The notes: generated by a model not told the origin, from the letters alone. A stretch of DNA of 64,000 nucleotides from Oscillospiraceae bacterium (GCA_017515345.1 JAFWFZ010000016.1:1-64000), one strand, 5' to 3'; positions 8,115 to 17,037 are shown, counted from the first letter of the stretch. Made by a program: numbers and translations.

Positions 8115-9137
8115 CTATCTTCGCAGAGCCTTGGCCGCCGGATAACCGTAGGCGCTCTCCGCGTTCTCAACCGCCCGGATGATCGCTTCGCTGATCATCT
8201 CCGCCGCCAATGTCCCCACCAGGTCCTGGTCAGCGCGGACATCCCCCACGGATACGGCGTAAATACTGTCGCCGTCCGCGGATGTATGAACAGGGTGAAC
8301 AGACCTCGCCAGCCCGTCGTGGGCCATCCCGGCGATCTTGCAAAGCTGCGGTTTTTCGAAGCGGGCGTTTGTCATCACGACCGCGATGGTCGTATTGCCG
8401 GTAAAGCGGTTATCCACCGCCGCAATGCTGCCCTGCATCTGCTCTGACGTGCTTCGCAGACCGGTCTTGTCCTCCGTCAGCAGCCCGGCGATCTGTTCAC
8501 CGGTTTTCCAGTCGAACACGTCCCCCAGCGCGTTGAGTACAACGACGGCGCCGATCTTCAGCTCGCCGATCCGGACGGCATAGCTGCCGATCCCGGTTTT
8601 CATGCAGCAGTCCATGCCAAGGAGCTTGCCCACCGTAGCACCGCAGCCCGCTCCGCGGTTCCCGTCCCGGTAATTCGGCGCGTCGAATGCCAGTTCTGCC
8701 GCCGCGTATCCCATGGCGGCGTCGGGACGGGTAAACGCGTCCCCTACCGTCAGATCAAAGATATCGGACTGGGCCACCAGCGGAACTTTTGTCACTCCGA
8801 CGTCATATCCAATGCCTCTTTCCTCAAGGCATTTCATCACACCGCCCGCTGCGTTGAGGCCGAAGGCGCTGCCGCCTCCCAGCACGATCGCGTGGATGCT
8901 CTGCGCCGCCGTCAAAGGAGCAAGAAGCTGGCTCTCCCGCGAAGCCGGTCCGCCGCCCCGTACGTCGAGTCCGGCACGCATGCCCCCGTCACAGATGAAA
9001 ACCGTGCAGCCCGTACCCGCTTCCGCGTTCTCCGTCTGTCCGATACGGATCTCATCAAACTCGGTAATGCGTATCTCGCGCCTTGCCGGGATCTTCCGTG
9101 CCGCGGCTGCTTCTCTGCTTTTCTGCTCTGTTTTCAT
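8115..9137 (-). CDS. P1-family (S58, DmpA-like) aminopeptidase
   Basis: About 340 residues from ATG 9137, which is preceded by GGGGAGG. The product belongs to the self-processing N-terminal nucleophile hydrolases of the P1/DmpA group. Seen are the N-terminal TEFDEIRIGQTENAEAGTGCTVF, the LGGGSAFGLNAAGGVM oxyanion/glycine stretch, the NRGAGCGATVGKLLG segment and, before the expected autocleavage site, GNTTIAVVMTNARF, where the conserved NTT would supply the Thr nucleophile. Relatives release N-terminal residues from small peptides, including beta-amino acids. There is no signal peptide, so it is cytoplasmic. Confidence 0.88.
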   Translation of the reverse strand: MKTEQKSREAAAARKIPARREIRITEFDEIRIGQTENAEAGTGCTVFICDGGMRAGLDVRGGGPASRESQLLAPLTAAQSIHAIVLGGGSAFGLNAAGGVMKCLEERGIGYDVGVTKVPLVAQSDIFDLTVGDAFTRPDAAMGYAAAELAFDAPNYRDGNRGAGCGATVGKLLGMDCCMKTGIGSYAVRIGELKIGAVVVLNALGDVFDWKTGEQIAGLLTEDKTGLRSTSEQMQGSIAAVDNRFTGNTTIAVVMTNARFEKPQLCKIAGMAHDGLARSVHPVHTSADGDSIYAVSVGDVRADQDLVGTLAAEMISEAIIRAVENAESAYGYPAAKALRR

Positions 9138-9259
9138 ACTGCTGCCTCCCCATTCAAACGGCCGTTCTCTCCGGATATGCCCCGTCAAAGTGTTTCGGTC
9201 AGGTAAAGCATACCATGGCAGTCGGCCGTTATCAATCTCTTTCTCGAGCACAGACGCAG

Positions 9260-9285
9260 AAAAGCGCCGCTTTCGCGGCGCTTTT
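9260..9285 (-). terminator. Terminator of tRNA-Gly
   Basis: Stem AAAAGCGCCGC / GCGGCGCTTTT (9260-9270 with 9275-9285) with a 4-nt loop, just downstream of the tRNA on the minus strand and ending in TTTTC. Confidence 0.85.
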
Positions 9286-9289
9286 CTCA

Positions 9290-9363
9290 TGGAGCAGGAT
9301 ACGGGAATCGAACCCGCGTGTTCAGCTTGGGAAGCTGACATTCTACCATTGAACTAATCCTGC
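9290..9363 (-). tRNA. tRNA-Gly (anticodon CCC)
   Basis: A 74-nt cloverleaf reads from 9363 to 9290 on the minus strand. The acceptor stem GCAGGAT pairs with ATCCTGC, followed by discriminator T and an encoded CCA. The anticodon stem TCAGC/GCTGA encloses loop TTCCCAA, giving anticodon CCC. The T-arm reads GCGGGTTCGATTCCCGT. It decodes GGG glycine codons. A strong terminator follows within 5 bp. Confidence 0.95.
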
Positions 9364-9523
9364 GCTTATCGGTAAGAGATATTGTACCACATTTTTCCCC
9401 GATTGCAAGTGTAAATTTCCATATTGGGCCTTGTTGAGGAGTTTTTCGCAAAACGGGCGAAAATGGTGGAATTATCGGTCAGATTATGGTATCATTTTTG
9501 CAAATCGAATGGGAGGGGTAAAT

Positions 9524-10441
9524 ATGGCAACCAGATTACAGGATGAACTCTGCTCAGCGGAACGGCTGAGCTTCGATCCCGCGTCCGGTGTATACACCGG
9601 GAATCGCTCCGGCTATTCTCTCGCGTTGATCCCGGCGGGGAGCCAGATGAATCTGCGGGTTTCCGTATGCAAATACGGCGCTTCGGCCGACCGGGCGGCT
9701 TTCAAGGCGCTGATCAAGAGCTGCAAGCCGCTGAAGGGCTGTGCCGTGCAGGGCTACGGCGTCACCTTCTCCATCGCGGCAGGCGGCACCGCCGCAAAGC
9801 AGCTTGAACGGATCTCAACTTCTATCCGCGCCGTCACTGAGTATCTCGCCATGAACGGCTACCAGAACTGCTGCGAGGCGTGCGGTCGGATGGAGGAGAC
9901 GAGCGGCTGCTACGTGGGCGGCAGCGTGAAGCTCCTGTGCGCCGAGGACTATCAGAACGCCAGTCAGGCCGTTTTCCGCCAGGCGGAGGAGATCGCTCAG
10001 AAGAACGAAAACGTCATTGGCGGCATCGTGGGCGCACTCATCGGCGCACTCATCGGCGCAGCGGTGATCGTGGGGATCGGCCAACTCGGTTACGTCTCCA
10101 TGTGGTCCGGCGTTGTCATGGGCGTGTGCGCTGTCAAGGGCTATGAGCTGCTGGGCGGCAAGCTCTCCACAAAGGGCATCGTCCTGAGCTGCGTGATCAT
10201 GGCGATCATGGTTTACCTGGGTCATCGGATGGATTGGGCGATCACCATCGCAAAAGTACGAGGTCTTGAGCTGGGAGAGGCCTTCCGGGAAACGGAGCAG
10301 GCCGTACGCTTATTTGGCGTGTCCAGAAACTACTACTCAAATCTGGCGCTCACCTTCCTGTTCACCGCTATCGGCGCGGTGCCCACGATCATCACCGCCA
10401 GAAAAAAGTACAAGGCAAAGCAGGTCGCCTACAAGCTATAA
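9524..10441 (+). CDS. Unrecognised membrane protein with Cys cluster and glycine-zipper helices
   Basis: I do not recognise this 305-residue protein. ATG 9524 follows GGGAGGGG closely. The first 160 residues are soluble and end in a Cys-rich patch (CCEACGRMEE, SGCYVGG, LLCAEDY) that could bind a metal. Then come a glycine-rich hydrophobic segment (GGIVGALIGALIGAAVIVGIG), one or two further helices (about 195-245) and a last helix near 275-295 with a basic cytoplasmic end. It probably has four transmembrane segments. The malic enzyme gene begins 18 bp later, so they may be co-transcribed. Function is unknown. Confidence 0.75.
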   Translation: MATRLQDELCSAERLSFDPASGVYTGNRSGYSLALIPAGSQMNLRVSVCKYGASADRAAFKALIKSCKPLKGCAVQGYGVTFSIAAGGTAAKQLERISTSIRAVTEYLAMNGYQNCCEACGRMEETSGCYVGGSVKLLCAEDYQNASQAVFRQAEEIAQKNENVIGGIVGALIGALIGAAVIVGIGQLGYVSMWSGVVMGVCAVKGYELLGGKLSTKGIVLSCVIMAIMVYLGHRMDWAITIAKVRGLELGEAFRETEQAVRLFGVSRNYYSNLALTFLFTAIGAVPTIITARKKYKAKQVAYKL

Positions 10442-10459
10442 CAAGGGAGAGCGCAAAGC

Positions 10460-11629
10460 ATGGATTACAAGACCGAATCGCTGCGGCTCCACGGGGAATG
10501 GGCCGGGAAGCTGGACATCGTACCAAAGATGGCAGTCACCAACAGGGACGAGCTGTCCCTTGCCTATACGCCGGGCGTAGCGCAGCCCTGTCTGGAGATA
10601 CAGAAGGACATCTCCAAGAGCTATACCCTCACAGGGCGGCACAACCTTGTCGCCGTGGTGACGGACGGCACCGCCGTGCTTGGGCTGGGCGACATTGGGC
10701 CGGAGGCGGGCATGCCCGTGATGGAGGGCAAATGCGTGCTGTTCAAGGCCTTCGGCGGCGTCAATGCCGTGCCCCTGTGCATCCGCTCCAAGGACGTGGA
10801 TGAGATCGTGAACACGGTGGCGCTGCTGGCGGGGAGCTTCGGCGGCGTGAATCTGGAGGACATCTCCGCCCCCCGCTGCTTTGAGATCGAGCGAAAACTG
10901 AAGGAGCGGTGCGACATTCCCATCTTCCACGACGATCAGCACGGTACCGCCGTGGTGGTGCTGGCCGCTTTGATGAACGCCCTGAAGGTGGTGAAGAAAG
11001 ACATCTCCCGGGTGCGCGTCGTCACCTCCGGCGCGGGTGCCGCGGGGATTGCCATCATCAAGCTGCTTATTTCCATGGGCCTCAAAAACGTGATCATGTG
11101 CGACCGGAAGGGCGCCATTTATGAGGGGCGCGGCGGCCTGAATCCCGCCAAGGAGGAGATCGCCCGCATAACGAACCGGGATAAGCTCTCCGGCGGCCTG
11201 GCGGACGCGTTGAAGGGCGCCGATGTGTTCATCGGGGTCTCCGCCCCCGGCACGGTCACGGCGGAAATGGTAAAGAGCATGGCCCCCTCCCCCATCCTGT
11301 TCCCTATGGCGAATCCCACGCCGGAGATCATGCCGGACGCGGCCAAAGCGGCCGGCGCGGCGGTCGTGGGCACGGGGCGGAGCGATTTTGCCAATCAGAT
11401 CAATAACGTGTTGGCCTTTCCCGGCATTTTCCGCGGCGCGCTGGATGTGCGCGCCTCCGACATCAACGATGAAATGAAGATCGCCGCTGCAGAGGCGCTG
11501 GCGGCCCTTGTGGGGGACGAATTGGACGCGGAGCATATCATCCCTGCGCCATTCGATCCCAGGGTCGCCCCGGCAGTGGCGGAGGCGGTGGCCGGAGCGG
11601 CCAGGAGGTCCGGTGTTGCCAGGCTTTGA
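10460..11629 (+). CDS. NAD(P)-dependent malic enzyme
   Basis: Malic enzyme converts malate to pyruvate and CO2 with reduction of NAD(P). The 389-residue length is that of the short bacterial form. Diagnostic stretches are LAYTPGVAQPC, the TDGTAVLGLGDIGPEAGMPVMEGK substrate region, IFHDDQHGTAVV with metal-binding Asp residues, the Rossmann signature TSGAGAAGIAI, and FPMANPTPEI. The acidic residue after the Rossmann strand (MCDRKG) does not decide NAD versus NADP. GGGAGAG precedes the ATG. The downstream amidohydrolase overlaps its 3' end. Confidence 0.95.
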   Translation: MDYKTESLRLHGEWAGKLDIVPKMAVTNRDELSLAYTPGVAQPCLEIQKDISKSYTLTGRHNLVAVVTDGTAVLGLGDIGPEAGMPVMEGKCVLFKAFGGVNAVPLCIRSKDVDEIVNTVALLAGSFGGVNLEDISAPRCFEIERKLKERCDIPIFHDDQHGTAVVVLAALMNALKVVKKDISRVRVVTSGAGAAGIAIIKLLISMGLKNVIMCDRKGAIYEGRGGLNPAKEEIARITNRDKLSGGLADALKGADVFIGVSAPGTVTAEMVKSMAPSPILFPMANPTPEIMPDAAKAAGAAVVGTGRSDFANQINNVLAFPGIFRGALDVRASDINDEMKIAAAEALAALVGDELDAEHIIPAPFDPRVAPAVAEAVAGAARRSGVARL

Positions 11630-12485
11630 GTGTCACGGCCATACGGTGCTGGACGGGGTCTATTGGAAAGCCGCGCTGGAGCGGCACCGGTCCGGTCCGG
11701 ATATGGCCTGGGTACGAAGCGTGCTGAGCGCGTACCGGGATGCCAATATCACCTATTTCCGGGACGGGGGCGATAACCTGGGCGTCTCGGAGGCGGCCAG
11801 AGAACTGGCGGGGGAATACGGCGTTCGCCTCGTTACGCCTTGCTTCGCCATCCACAAGCGCGGCTGCTACGGGAAGATGGTGGGGCTTGCCTGGGACACT
11901 CTGACCGACTATCGGGCGCTGATCCGGGAGCTGAAGCGGCGCAGGGCCGATTTCGTGAAGATCATGATCTCCGGCATCATCAGTTATGAAACATTCGGGC
12001 TCGTTTTTGGCGGCGGGCCGGAGCCTGAGGAGATACGTGAGCTGATCCGCATCGCCCACGGGGAGGGATTTGCCGTCATGGCCCACGGCAACACGCCCCA
12101 GGCGGTCCTCCCCGCGCTGGAGGCGGGGGTGGACAGTGTGGAGCACGGCTTTTTCCTGGATGAGGAATGCCTCTCCGCCATGGCGGAGACCGGCGCCGTC
12201 TGGGTGCCGACCCACTCCACTGCCGCGGTGCTGAAGGGCCAGCCCGGCTATGACCGGCAGGTGACCGAACAGATCGTCATTTCACAGGGAGATTCCATCA
12301 GGCGGGCTGCGGAGCTGGGTGTCACCATCGGCTGCGGCTCAGATGCGGGGGCGCACCTTCTGCCCCATGGTCCGGCCACGGGTATCGAGTACTGCGTGCT
12401 GGAGCGTCTGCTGGGAGAAAGGACGAACGAGATACTGGATAAGGGCTGTCGGGAAATCGAGAAGCGGTTTGTTTATCCGGTCTGA
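11616..12485 (+). CDS. Metal-dependent amidohydrolase (imidazolonepropionase/prolidase-like)
   Basis: About 289 residues. AGGAGG (11603-11608) lies 7 bp from TTG 11616 and 4 bp from GTG 11613; either overlaps the end of the malic enzyme gene. The N-terminal HGHTVLDG supplies the HxH metal pair, VKIMISG the probable carboxylated Lys, VMAHGNTPQAV and VEHGFFLD two further His ligands and GCGSDAG the Asp. This is the binuclear amidohydrolase pattern. It is shorter than most family members (about 400 aa) because the N-terminal beta-sandwich is missing. The substrate is unknown; co-transcription with malic enzyme and a flavoprotein gives no clear pathway. Confidence 0.85.
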   Translation: MPGFECHGHTVLDGVYWKAALERHRSGPDMAWVRSVLSAYRDANITYFRDGGDNLGVSEAARELAGEYGVRLVTPCFAIHKRGCYGKMVGLAWDTLTDYRALIRELKRRRADFVKIMISGIISYETFGLVFGGGPEPEEIRELIRIAHGEGFAVMAHGNTPQAVLPALEAGVDSVEHGFFLDEECLSAMAETGAVWVPTHSTAAVLKGQPGYDRQVTEQIVISQGDSIRRAAELGVTIGCGSDAGAHLLPHGPATGIEYCVLERLLGERTNEILDKGCREIEKRFVYPV

Positions 12486-12502
12486 CCGGGAAAGGAGTCT
12501 GT

Positions 12503-12979
12503 ATGTTCAGAGAAGTAACAAGGGAAAAGCAGCGCCTCCCGCAGGAGGAGATCGCGGAGATCCTTGCGAAAGAAAAACGCGGCGTCCTCTCTCTGCTGGG
12601 AGACGACGGGTATCCCTACGGGGTGCCTCTGAATCACTGGTTCTGCCCGGAGGACGGGCACCTCTACTTCCACGGGGGAACCGCAGGCCACAGGATCGAC
12701 GCCATGCGCGCCTGCGACAAGGCGTCCTTCTGCGTTTATGACGCGGCGCCGCCCAGGCCCGGCGAGTGGTGGAGCGTCGTGCGCAGCGTGATCGTCTTCG
12801 GCCGCCTGAAGGCCATCGAGGATCGGGAGCGAACGATGGAGATCAGCCGCCGCATCAGCGATAAATTCACCGACGACCAGGAGTTCATCGAGCAGACCAT
12901 TGCCCATGCCGGGCCGATGACGTTCTGCTTCGAGCTCGTCCCGGAGCACGTCACGGGCAAGCTGGTGTTTGAGAAATGA
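12503..12979 (+). CDS. Pyridoxamine 5'-phosphate oxidase-like FMN-binding protein
   Basis: A 158-residue split-barrel flavoprotein of the NimA-like group. Typical features are RGVLSLLGDDGYPYGVPLNHWF, LYFHGGTAGHRIDAM and VRSVIVFGRLKAIED; the HGG...GHRID segment contributes to FMN binding. Relatives bind FMN or reduce nitro compounds, but many have unknown substrates. AAAGGAG precedes the ATG. It is the last gene of the malic enzyme group. Confidence 0.88.
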   Translation: MFREVTREKQRLPQEEIAEILAKEKRGVLSLLGDDGYPYGVPLNHWFCPEDGHLYFHGGTAGHRIDAMRACDKASFCVYDAAPPRPGEWWSVVRSVIVFGRLKAIEDRERTMEISRRISDKFTDDQEFIEQTIAHAGPMTFCFELVPEHVTGKLVFEK

Positions 12980-13000
12980 TCCTGTTTTATCTATGATAAA

Positions 13001-13033
13001 AGCGCCCCCGCGCGGTTTCCGCGCGGGGGCGCT
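13001..13033 (-). terminator. Terminator of the ffh-trmD-nfn operon
   Basis: A perfect 15-bp GC-rich stem (13001-13015 with 13019-13033) with a 3-nt loop, followed on the minus strand by TTTTAT. It ends transcription after nfnB. Confidence 0.9.
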
Positions 13034-13051
13034 CGCTGTTCAGCACGCTAA

Positions 13052-14437
13052 TTACTTATTCTTGAGGTATTCCAGAATAGAGGCAGCCGCCTTCTTGCCG
13101 GAGCCCATGGCCAGGATGACCGTAGCGGAGCCGGTCACCGCGTCACCGCCTGCGAACACGCCCTTCCGGGTAGTGGCGGTGGTTTCATCGGTGATGAGGC
13201 AGCCGTGCCTGTCGGCGTCCAGCCCCTCGGTGGTGGTATGGAGCAGCGGATTCGGCCGCGTGCCCAGAGCCATGATCACCGTGTCGCAGTCGATGGTGAA
13301 CTCGGAGCCCTCCCTGGGGATGGGACGGCGCCGACCGGAGGCGTCCGGCTCGCCCAGCTCCATCTCGATGCACTCCAGCCCGCAGCAGCGGCCGTTCTCG
13401 TCGCCCAGCACACGGGTGGGGTTGCACAGCAGCCGGAATACCACGCCCTCCTCCATGGCGTGGTGGACCTCCTCCGCACGGGCGGGAAGCTCCTCCATGG
13501 AGCGGCGGTATACGATGAACACCTTTTCCGCGCCCATGCGCAGGGCGCTGCGGGCCGCGTCCATGGCCACGTTGCCGCCGCCAACGACGGTCACCACGCG
13601 GCTCACCGGAGCGGGGGTGTCATATTCGGGAAGATACGCCTTCATCAGGTTGATCCTGGTGAGGTACTCGTTGGCGGAGAACACGTTCAGGTAGCTCTCC
13701 CCCTCAATATTCATAAACTGGGGCAGGCCGGCGCCGCTGCCGATAAACACGGCCTCGTACCCATCGGCGAACAGTTCATCCACCGTCAGGGTGCGGCCGA
13801 TGATCATATCCTGCCTGAATTCCACGCCCATCTCCATAAGGCCGGTGACCTCGTTGCGGACTACCGCCTTGGGCAGACGGAATTCCGGGATACCGTAGAC
13901 CAGCACACCGCCGAACGCATGGAACGCCTCGAATACCGTGACGTCGCAGCCCGCGCGGGCAAGATCGCCGGCGCAGGCGAGGCCGGCAGGTCCGGAACCG
14001 ACCACAGCGACCCGTCGGCCGTTCTTCTCGATCGCAGCCGTTTCCGGGATGCTGTTTTCCCTGTGCCAGTCAGCCACAAAGCGCTCCAGCCGGCCGATGC
14101 CCACGGGATCGCCCTTCTTTCCGCGGACGCACCTGGCCTCGCACTGTGTCTCCTGGGGACAGACGCGGCCGCAGACAGCGGGAAGCGTGTTGGTGGAGGT
14201 GATCACATTGTAAGCTTCATTGAACTCGCCCGCAGCCACCTTCGCAATGAAATCGGGGATGTGCACGTTCACAGGACATCCCTGCACGCAAAGGGGCTTC
14301 TTGCACTGAAGGCAGCGGGCAGCCTCGGTCTGCGCCATCTCCGCGGTATACCCCGTCGTCACTTCCTGGAAGTTCCGGGCCCTGACCTTGGGATCCTGCT
14401 CCGGCATGGGCGTCTTTTTCGGGTTCATATCAGCCAT
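13052..14437 (-). CDS. nfnB: NfnB / NADPH-dependent glutamate-synthase-like flavoprotein
   Basis: The product resembles the small subunit of glutamate synthase. Next to nfnA it is best read as NfnB, the large subunit of NADH-dependent ferredoxin:NADP+ oxidoreductase, which bifurcates electrons. It has an N-terminal Fe-S region (CLQCKKPLCVQGCPV; CGRVCPQETQCEARC), an FAD-binding GSGPAGLACAGDLARAG and a second nucleotide site (VVGGGNVAMDAAR). The start at 14437 is supported by GGAGGT 7 bp upstream and overlaps the end of nfnA by 8 bp. No separate glutamate synthase large subunit is nearby, which favours Nfn. Residue count is about 461, as expected. Confidence 0.9.
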   Translation of the reverse strand: MADMNPKKTPMPEQDPKVRARNFQEVTTGYTAEMAQTEAARCLQCKKPLCVQGCPVNVHIPDFIAKVAAGEFNEAYNVITSTNTLPAVCGRVCPQETQCEARCVRGKKGDPVGIGRLERFVADWHRENSIPETAAIEKNGRRVAVVGSGPAGLACAGDLARAGCDVTVFEAFHAFGGVLVYGIPEFRLPKAVVRNEVTGLMEMGVEFRQDMIIGRTLTVDELFADGYEAVFIGSGAGLPQFMNIEGESYLNVFSANEYLTRINLMKAYLPEYDTPAPVSRVVTVVGGGNVAMDAARSALRMGAEKVFIVYRRSMEELPARAEEVHHAMEEGVVFRLLCNPTRVLGDENGRCCGLECIEMELGEPDASGRRRPIPREGSEFTIDCDTVIMALGTRPNPLLHTTTEGLDADRHGCLITDETTATTRKGVFAGGDAVTGSATVILAMGSGKKAAASILEYLKNK

Positions 14438-15275
14438 GGCGCACACCTCCGGTCAATCTGCATATATGCTGTTTGGCCTCAGCCTCCTGAGCCTTGTAGG
14501 AGCCGTTCCGCTTCATCAGCTCGTCAAAATCGACCTCGTAGCCGTTGAAATCCGGGCCGTCGACACAGGCAAACTGCATCTTGCCGCCCACGGTGACGCG
14601 GCAGCAGCCGCACATGCCGGTGCCGTCGATCATAATGGGGTTCAGGCTCACCATGGTGGGTACCCCGTAGGGCCGCGCAGTCTCCACCACAAACTTCATC
14701 ATGATGACGGGGCCGATAGCGATGACCATATCGTATTGCTCCCCGGCGTCCAACAGAGCCTTGAGCTTGTCGGTGGTAACACCTTTCTCGCCGGCAGAGC
14801 CGTCGTCGGTCATGATATAGTAGTTGTCGCACATGCCGCGCATCTCCTCCTCCAGGATGATGATGTCCCTGGATCGGAAGCCCGCGATGATATCCACTTT
14901 TGCGCCCATATCGTACAGCGCCTTCGCCACGGGCATGGCAATGGCGCATCCCACGCCGCCGCCCACGACGACAGCGCGCCTGATCCCCTCCAGCTCAGTG
15001 GGCTTGCCCAGGGGCCCGGAGAAATCCTGAAGGGCGTCCCCCGGCTCCATGGTATCGAGCTGCATGGTGGTGCGCCCCACGGTCTGGTAGATGATGGTGA
15101 CTGTCCCTGCCTCGGGATCTGTACCGGCAATGGTAAAAGGGATCCTCTCCCCGTACTCATCCGTTCTGAGAATGATGAACTGGCCGGCCTTCGCCTTCTT
15201 GGCGACCACAGGCGCTTCGATCTCCATGAGCGTGACAGTGCTGTTGAGTCTTCTCTTCTCGCAGATTGTAAACAT
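14430..15275 (-). CDS. nfnA: NfnA: FAD/NAD-binding ferredoxin:NADP+ oxidoreductase subunit alpha
   Basis: A 281-residue protein of the dihydroorotate dehydrogenase electron-transfer (PyrK-like) family. It has an N-terminal FAD barrel (RIPFTIAG for flavin binding), an NAD domain (VVGGGVGCAIAMPVAKAL) and a C-terminal [2Fe-2S] Cys cluster (GTGMCGCCRVTVGG, FACVDGP). With NfnB it couples NADH and reduced ferredoxin oxidation to NADP+ reduction. ATG 15275 is chosen by family N-terminus (MFTICEKRRL), with AAAGGA 11 bp upstream. It follows trmD by 37 bp with no terminator, so it is likely read from the translation operon. Confidence 0.9.
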   Translation of the reverse strand: MFTICEKRRLNSTVTLMEIEAPVVAKKAKAGQFIILRTDEYGERIPFTIAGTDPEAGTVTIIYQTVGRTTMQLDTMEPGDALQDFSGPLGKPTELEGIRRAVVVGGGVGCAIAMPVAKALYDMGAKVDIIAGFRSRDIIILEEEMRGMCDNYYIMTDDGSAGEKGVTTDKLKALLDAGEQYDMVIAIGPVIMMKFVVETARPYGVPTMVSLNPIMIDGTGMCGCCRVTVGGKMQFACVDGPDFNGYEVDFDELMKRNGSYKAQEAEAKQHICRLTGGVRHG

Positions 15276-15312
15276 CAGCCGTATTTGTCCTTTCATTTTG
15301 TTAATACGAGCG

Positions 15313-16062
15313 TTATTCACTTTCGGACAACTCATGCTCTATTTCAGCCAACAGCTTTTGATCCTGTTTTGTGCGGAATTCCAGTTTTTCATACATATCC
15401 GGTCTGCGCAGCCTTGTCCGGATGATAGATTGTTTCCTTCTCCATTTTGCGATGTTCGCGTGGTGGCCGGACAGCAGCACCTCCGGCACGCCGCGCCCAT
15501 TGAACACCTCCGGCCGCGAATACTGGGGATATTCCAGCAGCCCCGACCAGTGGCTTTCCTCTGTGTAGCACTCCTCTGACGGAAGAACGCCCGGCACCAG
15601 GCGGCACACGGCGTCCGCCACGGCCATAGCCGGGATCTCGCCCCCGGTAAGCACAAAATCGCCCAGTGACAGCTCTTCATCCACACATTCGTCGATGAAC
15701 CGCTGATCCACGCCCTCATAGTGGCCGCAGACGAGGATCATCCTCTCCTGCTCCCGAAGGCGTCTCGCGTCCTCCTGGGCAAACACCTTGCCGCAGGGCG
15801 ACATGAAAATGGTGTGTACCCGGTAACCCGCTTCCTGGCAGATGTGCTTCCAGCAGTCGAACAGCGGCTGGACCTGCATCACGCAGCCCCTGCCGCCGCC
15901 GTAGGGGTAATCATCTACCTGCTTTTGCTTGTTTGCAGTGTAGTCGCGTATCTGATGACACTCGATACGGATATATCCCCGCTCAGCGGCGCGGCCCAGG
16001 ATACTGGTATCCAGCATAGCCATCACCGCCTCGGGGAACAGCGTCATAATGTCGATCCTCAT
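15313..16062 (-). CDS. trmD: tRNA (guanine-N1)-methyltransferase TrmD
   Basis: TrmD methylates G37 of tRNAs with S-adenosylmethionine and prevents frameshifting. The 249-residue product has the N-terminal MRIDIMTLFPE, the trefoil-knot AdoMet-binding region (LVCGHYEGVDQRF, DFVLTGGEIPAM) and the ESHWSGLLEYPQYSRP segment. Its start overlaps the end of rimM by 4 bp (ATGA-type coupling). The position between rimM and nfnA is on the 3' side of the ribosomal block. Confidence 0.97.
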   Translation of the reverse strand: MRIDIMTLFPEAVMAMLDTSILGRAAERGYIRIECHQIRDYTANKQKQVDDYPYGGGRGCVMQVQPLFDCWKHICQEAGYRVHTIFMSPCGKVFAQEDARRLREQERMILVCGHYEGVDQRFIDECVDEELSLGDFVLTGGEIPAMAVADAVCRLVPGVLPSEECYTEESHWSGLLEYPQYSRPEVFNGRGVPEVLLSGHHANIAKWRRKQSIIRTRLRRPDMYEKLEFRTKQDQKLLAEIEHELSESE

Positions 16063-16547
16063 AGCATTCCCTCGATCAGCGCCACTGTGATCGTGCCCGC
16101 CTCCAGATCGATCCCCCGGATGAACTCCGGCACGGCAGGCACAAGGATTTCCCGCTCGCCGCGGATGACATAGACATTCTGTGCGGGAAGCTCCATCACC
16201 TCGGACACCGTTCCCAGCTCCTCCCCCGTATCCAGGGATACGGCACGGAGCCCCACGATATCCTGCAAAAACACCTCTCCCTCGTCGAGAGGCGCTTCTT
16301 CCCGGTCGATATACACCAGCGAGCCTTTCAGGGAAAGGGCGGCTTCCATATCGTCAACGCCCTCAAGCGAGGCAATGACACAGCCCTTGTGGACCCGGGC
16401 GGCAAGGACCCTGACGGTCCTGTCATGGATTCGCAGGCTCCGAAACCCGCAAAGAAACGCCGCGTCGTTCGTCCAGGGCTGGATCTTGACCTCGCCTCTG
16501 ACGCCGTGTGTATTCACGATCCTTCCCGCCTCCAGGTAACGCTTCAT
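16059..16547 (-). CDS. rimM: Ribosome maturation factor RimM
   Basis: A 162-residue 30S assembly factor. The N-terminal RimM barrel begins EAGRIVNTHGVRGEVKI and the PRC-barrel half carries EVFLQDIVGLRAVSLDTGEELG and REILVPAVPEFI. It binds ribosomal protein S19 during 3' domain assembly. It is coupled to trmD by a 4-bp overlap and follows khpA by 3 bp. Confidence 0.95.
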   Translation of the reverse strand: MKRYLEAGRIVNTHGVRGEVKIQPWTNDAAFLCGFRSLRIHDRTVRVLAARVHKGCVIASLEGVDDMEAALSLKGSLVYIDREEAPLDEGEVFLQDIVGLRAVSLDTGEELGTVSEVMELPAQNVYVIRGEREILVPAVPEFIRGIDLEAGTITVALIEGML

Positions 16548-16550
16548 GGA

Positions 16551-16781
16551 TCAGTCTACGATATCCACATTGATGTGCTTACCCTGCTTCTGTGCCACCG
16601 CGCGCATGAGCGTGCGGATCTCCCGGGCGATTTTGCCCTGCCGGCCGATGACCTTTCCCATGTCGCCGGGGGCCACGTGCAGCTCATAGACCGTTTCGCC
16701 GCCGCTCTCCCGCTCGGTCACCGTCACCTGATCCGGCTGATCCACAAGGCTCTGCGCGATATAGGTGAGTAACTCCTTCAT
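16551..16781 (-). CDS. khpA: KH-domain RNA-binding protein KhpA
   Basis: A 76-residue single KH domain protein (formerly YlqC) with the GxxG loop in KVIGRQGKIAREIRTLMRA. It binds RNA and in Firmicutes partners KhpB in control of cell division and translation. Location between rpsP and rimM is the conserved clostridial arrangement. Confidence 0.93.
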   Translation of the reverse strand: MKELLTYIAQSLVDQPDQVTVTERESGGETVYELHVAPGDMGKVIGRQGKIAREIRTLMRAVAQKQGKHINVDIVD

Positions 16782-16797
16782 CCAACCATCTCCCGGA

Positions 16798-17037
16798 TCA
16801 AAGAGCGCCGGCCTTTTTCAGAAGGGCTCTGACCGTATCGGTAGGCTGGGCGCCGTTCTTGAGCCAGTACTGGGCCCGCTCCACATCCACCTTGAGGGCG
16901 CTGGGATCCTGCAGGGGATCATAGGTGCCAAGCTCCTCAATGAACTTGCCGTCACGGGGGGAAAGGCCGTCCGCCACCACGATCCTGTAGAAGGGGTTCT
17001 TTTTTGCGCCCATCCTGCGAAGTCTGATTTTAACCAT
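16798..17037 (-). CDS. rpsP: 30S ribosomal protein S16
   Basis: A 79-residue S16 recognised by [21 protein letters not shown], the [16 protein letters not shown] segment and the C-terminal [31 protein letters not shown] precedes the ATG. It binds 16S rRNA early in 30S assembly. khpA follows after 16 bp. Confidence 0.97.
   Translation of the reverse strand: MVKIRLRRMGAKKNPFYRIVVADGLSPRDGKFIEELGTYDPLQDPSALKVDVERAQYWLKNGAQPTDTVRALLKKAGAL

Noticed and set aside
13052-14437. GltD (glutamate synthase small subunit) as the name of this gene
   Set aside because: No large glutamate synthase subunit is adjacent, while an NfnA-type gene is translationally coupled, so NfnB is the better reading.
13205-14548. 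Long open frame on the plus strand opposite nfnB/nfnA
   Set aside because: It lies antisense to well-conserved genes, has His/Gly/Val-rich low-complexity translation typical of a GC-rich shadow frame and no ribosome site.
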